A stretch of DNA of 13,719 nt from Candidatus Hydrothermota bacterium (GTDB taxonomy: Bacteria > Hydrothermota > Hydrothermia > UBA1063). Position numbers and translations under genes: made by a program. The notes under the pieces were generated by a model that was given only the letters and a program-made list of their open reading frames with translations, was not told the origin of the DNA and searched no databases. The stretch's first letter is position 1, and each line of letters starts with the position of its first letter. The stretch lies in contig QNDO01000017.1 of the NCBI GenBank assembly GCA_003644895.1, positions 1 to 13,719 on the forward strand, read 5' to 3'. This document shows, one piece after another, positions 5,605 through 13,431 of the stretch.

Positions 5605-7776
5605 CTATATAAGTTCCTTTACATTCACACTCCTTACAAGAAGTACGGTTCCAAGAGGACTCACCAAGGAATCAACTCTTTCTACAAATTTTTCCTCCCT
5701 TCCCCTCAGCGGAAGTCCCATCCCTATGATAGTAAGATCCGAAAGTACCGAAAATTCACTCAGGAGCCCAACTACACTTTCACCAGGATTTTCTCTTACA
5801 AGAATCACTGGCTCCGCTTCAATACGAGCGGATTCCATTAATTCTGTAATTCTCCTGAACGCATCCTCTCTCAAAGATTCATCAGCAACCACCTTGAGAA
5901 TCCTAACTTTTGCATTTCTCCATTCATCATTTAGTTTCAAAATATAAGCCAGGAGCAACATAAGACTTCCATTCCCTCCTTTTCCTCCCCACCATATATC
6001 TATGGTTTTATAATTTCCAAATTCTCTGGTTTTATCGTATTTCAAAATCAGGAAGTCTTTTTTAAGTAGAACAAGATTTCTTGCCAGTCGAGCCAGGGTA
6101 ATTTTCTTCTCAGAATCTGTTCCCCAGCCAAAAAGTACTACATTGGAATAAAGCTGGCCAATGCCGTGTGCCTGGACAATGGCGGATATACCCTCCACTG
6201 ATTCATTTATTATTTCAACCTCGGGGAATATAGGAAGCTTATTTTGTAGAATAAATCCCCTGAGTTCGTTGAGTTTTTTGAATCTCTCTTTATGCAATTC
6301 TTCCACATCCCCTCTTAGGATATTAAAAAGTGTCACAATCCCGTTTCCTCTGCTTAACCAGTTCGCTAGTTTAACAAGATATGGTCTCTCTGCAGGATCA
6401 CCACTGAAAACCATAATATTTGGCCTCCAGTTTTCAGGATCCAGTTCGTACTGGTCAAGTTTCAAAAGAGCGAATCTTGCAAGACTGGTCCAGAAACCAG
6501 ATTTTATATCACCCCAAGTCTGATTCAGTTCCCGTCTTTTAAGGAAAACATAAATTAATGCTATTAATACTGAAGCCACAATGGTGCTGGGTGTATCTAT
6601 AAGAAACATAACTGAATAGGACGCAGCGGCTCCTGCAAAGGATATCATCCAGTGTACTCTGAATGTAGGTCTGTAACTTGGATTTCCAACAAGAGCAGAA
6701 AGTCCCTGGGCAAGATTTGTGATTGTATAGGTAAGAAGGAAAAACATCGAAATTATTGTTGCCACACCATTTAAAGTACCAGCATATATAAATAAGGATG
6801 CAATGACAAAACTCAGAATGATCCCTGCTCGAGGCTCATTCTTTCCTGAACCGAGAGGGTGAGCAAGTATAGAGGGCACGACTCTATCCATAGCCAGAGC
6901 CTGTAAGGTTCTGGGAGCACCAACCACAAAGGTAAGTGCAGATGAAAGGGTAGCAGCCCAGATACCTGCATAGACAAGTGGAGGGAAAAGGGACCTGTGC
7001 ACCATAACCAATTTGTCCTTCTGTAACACTTCAAATGAGGTCACAGCTGTGAGTTTACAGGCAATGGCAACGTAAACAAGGAAACTAACAGCTATAGCGA
7101 GAAGTGTTCCTCGAGGAATATTTTTCTGGGGGTTCTTTAATTCACCTGACATACTGATACCAGCAGTGATCCCTGTAACTGCCGGGAAAAAGATGGCAAA
7201 GACTGACCAGAAACTCTGGCCGGACATATAGTGGGGGGATAGATTCATTTTCAGAGGAGACCATGATGGGGCAATGAGAAAGGAAAATATACTCATAATG
7301 AGAATTCCAAATATTCCTATCTGAATCTTTACAGCAAAATCAGCTCCAATAAATGCTATGAGGGAAAAAATTATGAGAATGAGAAATGCTATTATCTTCG
7401 TATTCATATCCGGAAAAATACCAGTGAGGGATTCAGTGAAACCTATAATATAGAAAGCCGCGGAAATCGCCTGAGAGAAATAGAGAGGAATTCCAATTGC
7501 ACCACCGATATCGAGACCAAGACTCCTGGATATAATATTATAGACGCCCCCTACCCCAACTTCTCTGTTGGTGGAAACCGCAGAAAGAGACAAAGCCGTG
7601 GCAAGGGAAATGGAAACCGCTAGTACTATAATAAAAAGTGCATTAATGAGGCCTGCGTTTCCGACAATCCAACCGAGCCTTAAAAAGAGTATCACACCAA
7701 ATATAGATAATATGGTGGGAACAAAGACTCCATTAAATGTTCCAAAACGTCTAATGAGAGCTCTATTCTTGCCCAT
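5605..7776 (-). CDS. SLC12-like cation-chloride cotransporter (APC superfamily) with cytosolic C-terminal domain
   Basis: A 723-residue membrane protein: a 12-helix LeuT-fold core (about 14-415) followed by a soluble domain (about 440-723). The first helix FGTFNGVFVPTILSIFGVIL (11-30) and its LRLGWIVGNAG end are typical of SLC12. Residues known to bind ions in NKCC proteins appear conserved: Y109 in AAFYIIGF (potassium site), P198 and T201 in FFPAVTG (potassium/chloride sites), and the Ser278-Ser279 pair in LSSAL (sodium site; KCC-type proteins lack it). This points to Na-K-Cl rather than K-Cl transport. The C-terminal domain keeps the SLC12 signature TIDIWWGG and a UspA-like end (IIGMGLP). 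AAGGTG lies 13 bases before the ATG at 7776, a long spacing. It is a single gene, convergent with the GDPD gene and divergent from the GT9-like operon. Family is firm; ions are inferred. Confidence 0.9.
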   Translation of the reverse strand: MGKNRALIRRFGTFNGVFVPTILSIFGVILFLRLGWIVGNAGLINALFIIVLAVSISLATALSLSAVSTNREVGVGGVYNIISRSLGLDIGGAIGIPLYFSQAISAAFYIIGFTESLTGIFPDMNTKIIAFLILIIFSLIAFIGADFAVKIQIGIFGILIMSIFSFLIAPSWSPLKMNLSPHYMSGQSFWSVFAIFFPAVTGITAGISMSGELKNPQKNIPRGTLLAIAVSFLVYVAIACKLTAVTSFEVLQKDKLVMVHRSLFPPLVYAGIWAATLSSALTFVVGAPRTLQALAMDRVVPSILAHPLGSGKNEPRAGIILSFVIASLFIYAGTLNGVATIISMFFLLTYTITNLAQGLSALVGNPSYRPTFRVHWMISFAGAAASYSVMFLIDTPSTIVASVLIALIYVFLKRRELNQTWGDIKSGFWTSLARFALLKLDQYELDPENWRPNIMVFSGDPAERPYLVKLANWLSRGNGIVTLFNILRGDVEELHKERFKKLNELRGFILQNKLPIFPEVEIINESVEGISAIVQAHGIGQLYSNVVLFGWGTDSEKKITLARLARNLVLLKKDFLILKYDKTREFGNYKTIDIWWGGKGGNGSLMLLLAYILKLNDEWRNAKVRILKVVADESLREDAFRRITELMESARIEAEPVILVRENPGESVVGLLSEFSVLSDLTIIGMGLPLRGREEKFVERVDSLVSPLGTVLLVRSVNVKELI

Positions 7777-7831
7777 GACTAAATATTAACACCTTGTATA
7801 GGTTTTTTCCAATCAATATATAGAACTGCTC

Positions 7832-7860
7832 TTGAAAATATGGTATCTCTAATTTATTAT
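7832..7860 (+). promoter_or_regulatory. Near-consensus sigma70-like promoter placed for a leaderless mRNA
   Basis: TTGAAA (7832-7837), 17 bases, then TATTAT (7855-7860). Only six bases separate the -10 box from the ATG at 7867, so a normal start of transcription would fall on that ATG. No ribosome binding site precedes it, and an in-frame stop at 7861-7863 excludes a longer protein. Both boxes and the spacer are close to the bacterial optimum. Confidence 0.6.
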
Positions 7861-7866
7861 TAACAA

Positions 7867-8739
7867 ATGTTTTGGAAACAGCGAGTTGTGCACAAAGAGT
7901 TCAATTTCAGTTGTAAACTTGATGAAAAAAAACGCGTGCTTGTGATTGCTCCAGATACACCTCATTTCTTTTCACTTTCCATACCGGCTATGTATTCACT
8001 AGCGCACTACTTCAAAAAGAAACCGCATTTATTCATCATCGAAAAAGATTTTGAGATATTCTTCAGATATTTCATTAAAGACTCCGTGGTGATAGAAAAT
8101 TCCAAAGATAAAAAAAAGATACTAGAAAGGATTAATAAAAGAGAAAAGATTGATATCCTCTTCGATTTTAATTATCCAGAATCTCCTTGGCATAAGATGA
8201 TATTCACTCCAGAGCTTAAAATTGCCGTAAGTGACGATGAACCAGCAAATTATAATATCGTGTTCCACCCCATTACCAAGAATATAGAACAGATGTACTC
8301 CAATCTTCTCACCACTTTTAACGTACCAATCACAAGTCCCCCCTTGAGGATTACAAAAAAGGAAAAAGCCCGTGCATGGGAATTTGCTAAATACCATGGA
8401 CACAAGGAAGAAAACCTGCTTCTTTTTCTGGATATGTCCGTTAAAAAGTTCGAAAATCTCAAGCCAGTATTCAACAGGCTAAATAATGGAAGGGTAACCC
8501 TCATGGATAATTCTATCACCCGTATGCTGGAGATAAAAGAAAAACTTGCTCTGCTTTCCATAAGTGACCTCTTTGTGAGCGAAAATTCTATATTTCTCTG
8601 GCCTGCTCGAGTTTTTAAAGTAAAAACTTATCTTTTAAGGAATGAATTCAACTTTCTGATAAGGGAAGATAAATATTTGAAACGTGAACGTAAGGATCCT
8701 TTAAAAGAGATGAGTCAACTTGTCGGGACGGCAAAATGA
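7867..8739 (+). CDS. Glycosyltransferase family 9-like (heptosyltransferase-like) protein, divergent
   Basis: A 290-residue protein whose outline recalls GT9 (LPS heptosyltransferase) GT-B proteins: KRVLVIAPDTPHFFSLSIPAMYSLAHYF (22-49) at the place of the usual Leu-Gly-Asp...Leu-Pro-Ala-Leu segment, and LALLSISDLFVSENS with FLWPARVFKVKTYLL (227-257) at the place of the acceptor/donor loop. The usual Gly-Asp of the first motif and the Asp-x-Gly-x-x-His-Leu-Ala of the second are missing, so it may bind but not transfer sugars, or use another chemistry. There is no signal peptide. It appears to be leaderless; the GTG at 7888 is the only other early start. The stop overlaps the ABC exporter start as ATGA. 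Together they suggest a surface glycolipid task. Fold similarity is moderately supported; enzymatic function is not. Confidence 0.5.
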   Translation: MFWKQRVVHKEFNFSCKLDEKKRVLVIAPDTPHFFSLSIPAMYSLAHYFKKKPHLFIIEKDFEIFFRYFIKDSVVIENSKDKKKILERINKREKIDILFDFNYPESPWHKMIFTPELKIAVSDDEPANYNIVFHPITKNIEQMYSNLLTTFNVPITSPPLRITKKEKARAWEFAKYHGHKEENLLLFLDMSVKKFENLKPVFNRLNNGRVTLMDNSITRMLEIKEKLALLSISDLFVSENSIFLWPARVFKVKTYLLRNEFNFLIREDKYLKRERKDPLKEMSQLVGTAK

Positions 8740-10538
8740 GGGATTACTACAGATTATTAAAGTTTGTAAAAAGGAATATCATTCCTTTTTCCCTGGCATT
8801 TATTTCCATGGTTTTATATTCTCTTCTCAACGGTATTTCTCTGGGTATGCTTTCGCCAATCCTCAGAATGCTTTTCTACCACAACAATGCTCCCCTTTAT
8901 TCTGAGAAAAGTCTTCCAATTATAGGACCACTACTTAACAGATACATTCTCCAAGTTCCCGCCCTCACGGGGGTAAAGAATCTTGCAATTCTCATCGTGT
9001 TTATTTACCTTGTAAAAGCACTGGTAACGTACATGCAAAAATTGACCGGCACTATTGCTCAGGAGAAAATTACCAAGGACATAAGGGATACTTTATTCAG
9101 TAAAATAATGAATCTTCCACTTTCCTTTTTCCATAGAACCAATTCAGGTGCTTTAATCTCACACTTTATTAATGATATAACTCTTGTCAAAACCGCCTTG
9201 ACCCATGGGATTTATGTGGCTATTAGGGAAACCTTTACTGCACTGGCATATCTCACTCTCGCCTTTCTGGCAAGCTGGCAGCTCAGTCTATTCTCGCTCC
9301 TTGTAATCCCCATCTCCCTTGGTATCATAAGTGCACTGAGCAAAAAATTGCGGAAAAGGTCGCGGAGAACCCAGGAGAAGATGGCGGATATAGGCGCACA
9401 TCTATTTGAAATTCTATCGGGAATTAAGGTGGTCAAGGGGTTTGGAACAGAAAGAAGGGAGACCGAGAAATTTAAAAAGAAAACCCGTGATTATTACAAG
9501 GCTTCCCTTAGATTTCAGTATCTCGGTGCACTGGCCTCTCCACTGACAGAATTCCTTACTGCAGGTGTTGCTGCGATTTTACTCATGTACGGAGGTTATC
9601 TAATTTTCCAGGCTCATACTCTCACTCCTGACAGATTCTTCGTCTTTCTCGCTGCTGCTCTTTCCCTCATGTCTCCTCTAAAACATCTCACTCAGATAAA
9701 TGTATACATACAGGAGGGAGCAGCTGCGAGTAAGAGAATATTCTCCATTCTGGACCTCCCCGAATATAGATGGACTGGAACAATAAAATTTGAGGGTTTA
9801 AAAAGGGCAATTGAACTTAAAAATGTGAATTTCAAATATAATACCGGGAATGGATTCTCACTAAAGAATATTAATCTTGTCATAAAGAAGGGAGAAAAGG
9901 TTGCACTGGTGGGACCTTCGGGAGTTGGAAAAACAACCCTGGTAGACCTCATTATAGGATTCCACCGACCTTTAAGTGGCAAAATATTACTGGATGATAT
10001 AGAACTTGAAAAATATGACTACCGCTCTTTCAGAGAAAAAATTGCAATAGTCACCCAGGATGTATTCCTCTTCTCAGGTTCGGTTAAAGAAAATATTCTG
10101 TATGCACGGCCTGACGCAACAGAAGAGGAAGTACTGGAGGCAGCAAGACTGGCACTTGTGGATGATTTTGTTCGAAACCTACCTCATGGATATGATACAG
10201 AGGTTGGAGAGAGAGGGGTTACACTTTCAGGTGGCGAGAGACAGAGAATAGCCCTAGCAAGAGCAATACTAAAAAAGCCTGATATTCTAATTCTTGATGA
10301 AGCCACTTCAGCCCTTGATTCAGAAAGTGAGGAGAAGATTAAAAAAGCCCTAAAATATCTTTTGGAAGACAGAACCGCCATAATTATTGCCCACCGATTA
10401 TCCACTGTGCTGGAATCTGACAAGATTGTGGTGATGGATGCTGGAAGGATAATTGACATAGGCCCACACAGTGAGATCTACTCAAGGTGCTCACTTTACA
10501 AAAAACTATATGATACCCAGTTTCTCTACACATCATGA
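8736..10538 (+). CDS. MsbA-type ABC exporter (lipid/glycolipid half-transporter)
   Basis: A 600-residue half-transporter that should act as a homodimer in the inner membrane. Residues about 10-325 are a type-IV ABC transmembrane domain with six helices (examples near 17-40, 84-104, 165-182, 184-200, 270-290, 300-315). The nucleotide-binding domain follows: Walker A GPSGVGKTT (393-401), Q-loop Gln441, signature LSGGERQR (497-504), Walker B ILILDEATSALD (517-528) with Glu522, and H-loop His553. All catalytic residues are intact. MsbA flips lipid A-core across the inner membrane; related exporters carry other lipids, peptides or drugs. The GT9-like partner makes a glycolipid substrate plausible. 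It overlaps both neighbours by 4 bases (ATGA) and has no clear Shine-Dalgarno site. Exporter identity is certain; substrate inferred. Confidence 0.92.
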   Translation: MRDYYRLLKFVKRNIIPFSLAFISMVLYSLLNGISLGMLSPILRMLFYHNNAPLYSEKSLPIIGPLLNRYILQVPALTGVKNLAILIVFIYLVKALVTYMQKLTGTIAQEKITKDIRDTLFSKIMNLPLSFFHRTNSGALISHFINDITLVKTALTHGIYVAIRETFTALAYLTLAFLASWQLSLFSLLVIPISLGIISALSKKLRKRSRRTQEKMADIGAHLFEILSGIKVVKGFGTERRETEKFKKKTRDYYKASLRFQYLGALASPLTEFLTAGVAAILLMYGGYLIFQAHTLTPDRFFVFLAAALSLMSPLKHLTQINVYIQEGAAASKRIFSILDLPEYRWTGTIKFEGLKRAIELKNVNFKYNTGNGFSLKNINLVIKKGEKVALVGPSGVGKTTLVDLIIGFHRPLSGKILLDDIELEKYDYRSFREKIAIVTQDVFLFSGSVKENILYARPDATEEEVLEAARLALVDDFVRNLPHGYDTEVGERGVTLSGGERQRIALARAILKKPDILILDEATSALDSESEEKIKKALKYLLEDRTAIIIAHRLSTVLESDKIVVMDAGRIIDIGPHSEIYSRCSLYKKLYDTQFLYTS

Positions 10539-11713
10539 AGGTGCTGAATTATAAGGTTTTTCTTGTTCTATCCTTTCTTCTCATCTCATCATTTCTAGTT
10601 CTCACTCCGGTGGTCAACAGGATTAATCGCGAGGTAGATAAAACCTCCCAAGTTGCTGCGAGATTACTTTCAGGTTTGATAATAACAGCAGTAGAATCAA
10701 AGGATGTTAATCTTCTTATAAGGGATGTTATTAAAGATCTTAATTTTCCAGTAATTATAACCAACGAAGTGGGACTACCAATGGCCTGGGAAGGTATAGG
10801 AATCCCGGTTGAAAATTATACCCTAGAAATGCTTTTCAGGCCGGACCTCTTGAAAGATGATCCTGGCTACAGAAAGGTAATATACTGGCTGGGGAAATTA
10901 CAGTCCCAACGGGAACCCATAGAAATCAAAAAGGGAGAAAAAGTAGTGGGATATCTCTATTATGGATATCCTGGCTTCACAACATACATCAAGCTTCTAC
11001 CATTAATTCTTTTTGGAATAGGAATTATCACATTTCTCGGTTTACTATCTGCAGCCAGGACAATACATTCTTACGAGATCGAGAATCTCTGGGTCAATTT
11101 TGCCAAAGGACTGGCTCATCAGATGGGAACGCCGGTTTCAGCCTTATTTGGATGGCTCCAGCTCATGGAGAGGGGCATAGTGGACGAAAAAGTCATAAAG
11201 GGTGCAAAGAAGGATCTAGCAAGGTTAAAATCCATTCTGCAGAGATTCTCCAGGGTCGGAGGTGAACCCACTCTGGAGAAAATAGCATTATGCAAACTGG
11301 CAGAGGAAGTTGTCAGTGAATCAAAAGAGAGATTTCTCAGAGACATAAATGTTTCTATTGAGGCTTCTTCTGACTGCACTGTCCTAGGTGATCCTGAATT
11401 ACTTTCCTGGGCAATAGAAAATCTCATCAAAAACTCCTATGAGGCCAGGAAGCCCGGAGGTCGTATCTGGTTGAGATGCATATCAAACAAAGAAATGTGT
11501 GAATTACACATATCTGACGATGGACATGGAATTCCAAGGAAATTTATAAAAAATATATTCAAAGAATCTTTCAGCACAAAAGAGAGAGGATGGGGAATTG
11601 GTCTGCTCGTTGCAAAGCGAATAGTGAAAGATATACATAAAGGAGAAATTTTCCTTAAAAAAAGTGAACCTTTTATAGAGACTACCTTTGTAATCAGGCT
11701 TAAAAAAACATGA
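10535..11713 (+). CDS. Membrane sensor histidine kinase without adjacent response regulator
   Basis: A 392-residue kinase. Residues 8-27 are a first membrane helix, 28-150 an extracytoplasmic sensor region with no obvious cysteines, 153-174 a second helix. The HisKA region follows, with the acceptor in LAHQMGTPVSALFGW (193-207; His195). This Gln-x-Gly form replaces the common His-Glu-Leu-Arg-Thr-Pro and is known from kinases of Bacteroidetes and other groups. The ATPase domain has the N-box ENLIKNSYEA (295-304), G1 box DDGHGI (328-333) and G2 box GWGIGL (352-357). It should autophosphorylate and pass phosphate to a response regulator, but none is encoded in the window. It starts inside the ABC exporter's stop (ATGA) and ends in the JAMM gene's start (ATGA), with no Shine-Dalgarno site. 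Sensing of envelope state is inferred from context. Confidence 0.9.
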   Translation: MKVLNYKVFLVLSFLLISSFLVLTPVVNRINREVDKTSQVAARLLSGLIITAVESKDVNLLIRDVIKDLNFPVIITNEVGLPMAWEGIGIPVENYTLEMLFRPDLLKDDPGYRKVIYWLGKLQSQREPIEIKKGEKVVGYLYYGYPGFTTYIKLLPLILFGIGIITFLGLLSAARTIHSYEIENLWVNFAKGLAHQMGTPVSALFGWLQLMERGIVDEKVIKGAKKDLARLKSILQRFSRVGGEPTLEKIALCKLAEEVVSESKERFLRDINVSIEASSDCTVLGDPELLSWAIENLIKNSYEARKPGGRIWLRCISNKEMCELHISDDGHGIPRKFIKNIFKESFSTKERGWGIGLLVAKRIVKDIHKGEIFLKKSEPFIETTFVIRLKKT

Positions 11714-12228
11714 AAAAGCAGGTGCTAATAAAAGATGGGGCCTTTCTTAATATGATAGTCTCGGCAGCAGAAACTTTTAAACTAGAAACATATGGCATTC
11801 TGCTGGGTTACAGAACAGAAACTGGATACACGGTGGAATACGCAATACCTTTAGTAACACCGGAAAGGAGCCCCTACCATATAAAACCTAATCCCCGGAG
11901 GGAAGCTCGAATAAAGGAACTTATTAGTTCTCTCCAACTGGGAGTGGAAATTATCGGAGATTTTCACTCACATACACAATTAAAGGATGTGAAGGCTCTG
12001 CCCATTCCCTCACCGGATGACATTGCAGGAATGGAAGAAGGAAACGTGTATATAATTATAGCAATAAATGAAAAGGAAAGAGACGTTGAATGGCAGCATA
12101 ATGTTGATGATAGTATCTCAGGAACTCTGGAAAACTTTCATCTTAAAATGAGGGCATTTGAGATGCGGGGGAAAAGACAATACCGAAGTCTAAAGGTAAT
12201 TTGCCCTGTTGCAACAGGAATAGTATGA
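11710..12228 (+). CDS. JAMM/MPN (Mov34/PAD-1) family metalloprotease-like protein
   Basis: A 172-residue soluble protein with the MPN fold. The key elements are Glu26 in ETYGILLG (26-33), the two histidines of GDFHSHT (H86 and H88), and Ser101 with Asp104 in PSPDD. These are the zinc ligands and the residues that support catalysis in JAMM isopeptidases. The pattern differs from the common HxH-x7-SxxD: twelve residues separate H88 from Ser101, an insertion of five. Residues 145-172 form a tail beyond the core fold. Family members cleave ubiquitin-like conjugates, process sulfur carriers from cysteine-containing C-termini, or repair proteins. No ubiquitin-like or ThiS-like gene is nearby. It is coupled to the histidine kinase by an ATGA overlap and ends the operon. 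Family is good; substrate unknown. Confidence 0.82.
   Translation: MKKQVLIKDGAFLNMIVSAAETFKLETYGILLGYRTETGYTVEYAIPLVTPERSPYHIKPNPRREARIKELISSLQLGVEIIGDFHSHTQLKDVKALPIPSPDDIAGMEEGNVYIIIAINEKERDVEWQHNVDDSISGTLENFHLKMRAFEMRGKRQYRSLKVICPVATGIV
12205..12218. repeat. Perfect 14-bp palindrome at the end of the JAMM gene
   Basis: CCTGTTGCAACAGG is a perfect dyad inside the last codons of the JAMM gene, 10 bases before its stop and 23 bases from the end of the convergent antiporter gene. As RNA it gives only a 5-pair stem with a TGCA loop and no T run follows on either strand, so a terminator role is doubtful. Protein binding is possible. Confidence 0.4.
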
Positions 12229-12240
12229 TGCCTTGAAATT

Positions 12241-13431
12241 TCACTTCTCTGGAATCACAGCCTCTCCGCTTTTTACTAAGGCAAATTGAGTTAGTATAGG
12301 CCCAACAAGTTCATATACTACGGTTGTTGCAATGATTGTATCCAAGATCATCCCCCCCACTTCTGGAAATTCAGCCTTGGCAATCAGAGCCACACCCAGG
12401 GCTACTCCTGCCTGAGGAACAAGTCCAAAACCAAGATATTTCCTAACTTTTTTGGGAGCTTTACTTAAAGTACCCCCTACATAAGCACCCAATAATTTTC
12501 CAACAACCCTTATTATAAGATATGTTAACCCGATAATACTTAAATTTTTTAAAGATGTGATCTCGAGATTTGCACCTGCGAGCACGAAGAATAACAAATA
12601 GAGAGGAGGTTCAACCCCTCTCAATGACTCGTAAAAAGTAGAATAATTCCTGTGAAAATTCACCACCACACTTCCAAGGGCCATACTGGCTAATAATACA
12701 GAAAAGTGCATATGCGCAGCAATGCCTACAGTGAAAAATACAAACCCGAGAGTAAATATTTCCTTGCCTCCTGGTGTTTTTATCAGTTTGGAGAATTTTA
12801 TAAAGAGCAATCCCACAAGAGCCCCGAGGATAACTGAGCCTCCAATTTCCAGAAAAGCTTTAAGCATTATAAGTAGGATATGTAAACCCTGAGAGGCGTG
12901 GAGATACAGAGCTTTTGATATTGCAAATGAAAAAGAAAATATGATAAGGCACCAGGCGTCATCAATTGCCACCACTCCCATAAGCATATTTGTGAAAATT
13001 CCTTTTGCTTTTAGTTGTCTTATGACCATCAACGTTGCTGCAGGGGCAGTGGCAGAAGCAATTGAGCCGAAAATGAGCGAAAGATAGAACGGTTTCCTGA
13101 GTATAAGAAGAAAAGTAAGGGTAACTATTATCCAAGCAAAACCTGCTTCAAAGAGAGATATAAGAATAATCTGTTTACCAATAGCTTTGAATCTTTTGTA
13201 ATAAAAACTCTGACCAATGCTGAAGGCAATAAGACCAAGCACTATATTTGAGATAAAACCCGAAGCCCGCAGTAGATGATGAGTTAAGGGATCAAGTAGT
13301 TCTATACCTATCAAAATCCCTAGAAGGAGGTTAGCTGTGACATGGGGAATATGAAAAAAATCTGCAATTTTATCTGAAAAAAACCCAAGAATGAGAATAA
13401 TCCCTAAACTCAAAACAGGGTCCAGAATCAA
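12241..13431 (-). CDS. CPA2 (Kef-type) monovalent cation/proton antiporter, membrane domain only
   Basis: A 396-residue protein with about 12-13 hydrophobic segments and the CPA2 Na+/H+ exchanger fold. Diagnostic parts are the TAPAATL segment (128-134) of the first crossover helix, AIDDAW (155-160) with the paired ion-binding Asp157-Asp158, FFVLAGANLE (281-290), R308 and K312, and GLVPQAGVALGVAL (336-349). The Asp pair marks electrogenic exchangers in well-studied members. The protein ends soon after the last helix (SGEAVIPEK), so the RCK/TrkA-N domain of KefB/C is absent. The start is TTG 13431, preceded at good distance by GGGGGT and overlapping the CBS gene's stop as TTGA. This coupling suggests that the CBS protein regulates or assembles with it. 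The gene is convergent with the JAMM gene across 12 bases. The ions are inferred. Confidence 0.9.
   Translation of the reverse strand: MILDPVLSLGIILILGFFSDKIADFFHIPHVTANLLLGILIGIELLDPLTHHLLRASGFISNIVLGLIAFSIGQSFYYKRFKAIGKQIILISLFEAGFAWIIVTLTFLLILRKPFYLSLIFGSIASATAPAATLMVIRQLKAKGIFTNMLMGVVAIDDAWCLIIFSFSFAISKALYLHASQGLHILLIMLKAFLEIGGSVILGALVGLLFIKFSKLIKTPGGKEIFTLGFVFFTVGIAAHMHFSVLLASMALGSVVVNFHRNYSTFYESLRGVEPPLYLLFFVLAGANLEITSLKNLSIIGLTYLIIRVVGKLLGAYVGGTLSKAPKKVRKYLGFGLVPQAGVALGVALIAKAEFPEVGGMILDTIIATTVVYELVGPILTQFALVKSGEAVIPEK

Noticed and set aside
6161..6523. 120-codon open frame opposite the SLC12-like gene
   Set aside because: Antisense shadow of the conserved C-terminal domain; Ser/Phe-rich without motif or start signal.
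7790..7800. TATACA as a -10 box for the SLC12-like gene on the minus strand
   Set aside because: No acceptable -35 sequence lies 15 to 19 bases upstream, and transcription would begin within the AAGGTG site.
7784..7865. Direct repeat TATTAACA at 7784 and 7858 in the divergent gap
   Set aside because: Eight AT-rich bases in an AT-rich gap are easily chance, and no third copy or symmetry supports an operator.
8250..8561. 103-codon open frame opposite the GT9-like gene
   Set aside because: No ribosome binding site or recognisable domain; the plus-strand gene has a promoter and is coupled to its neighbour.
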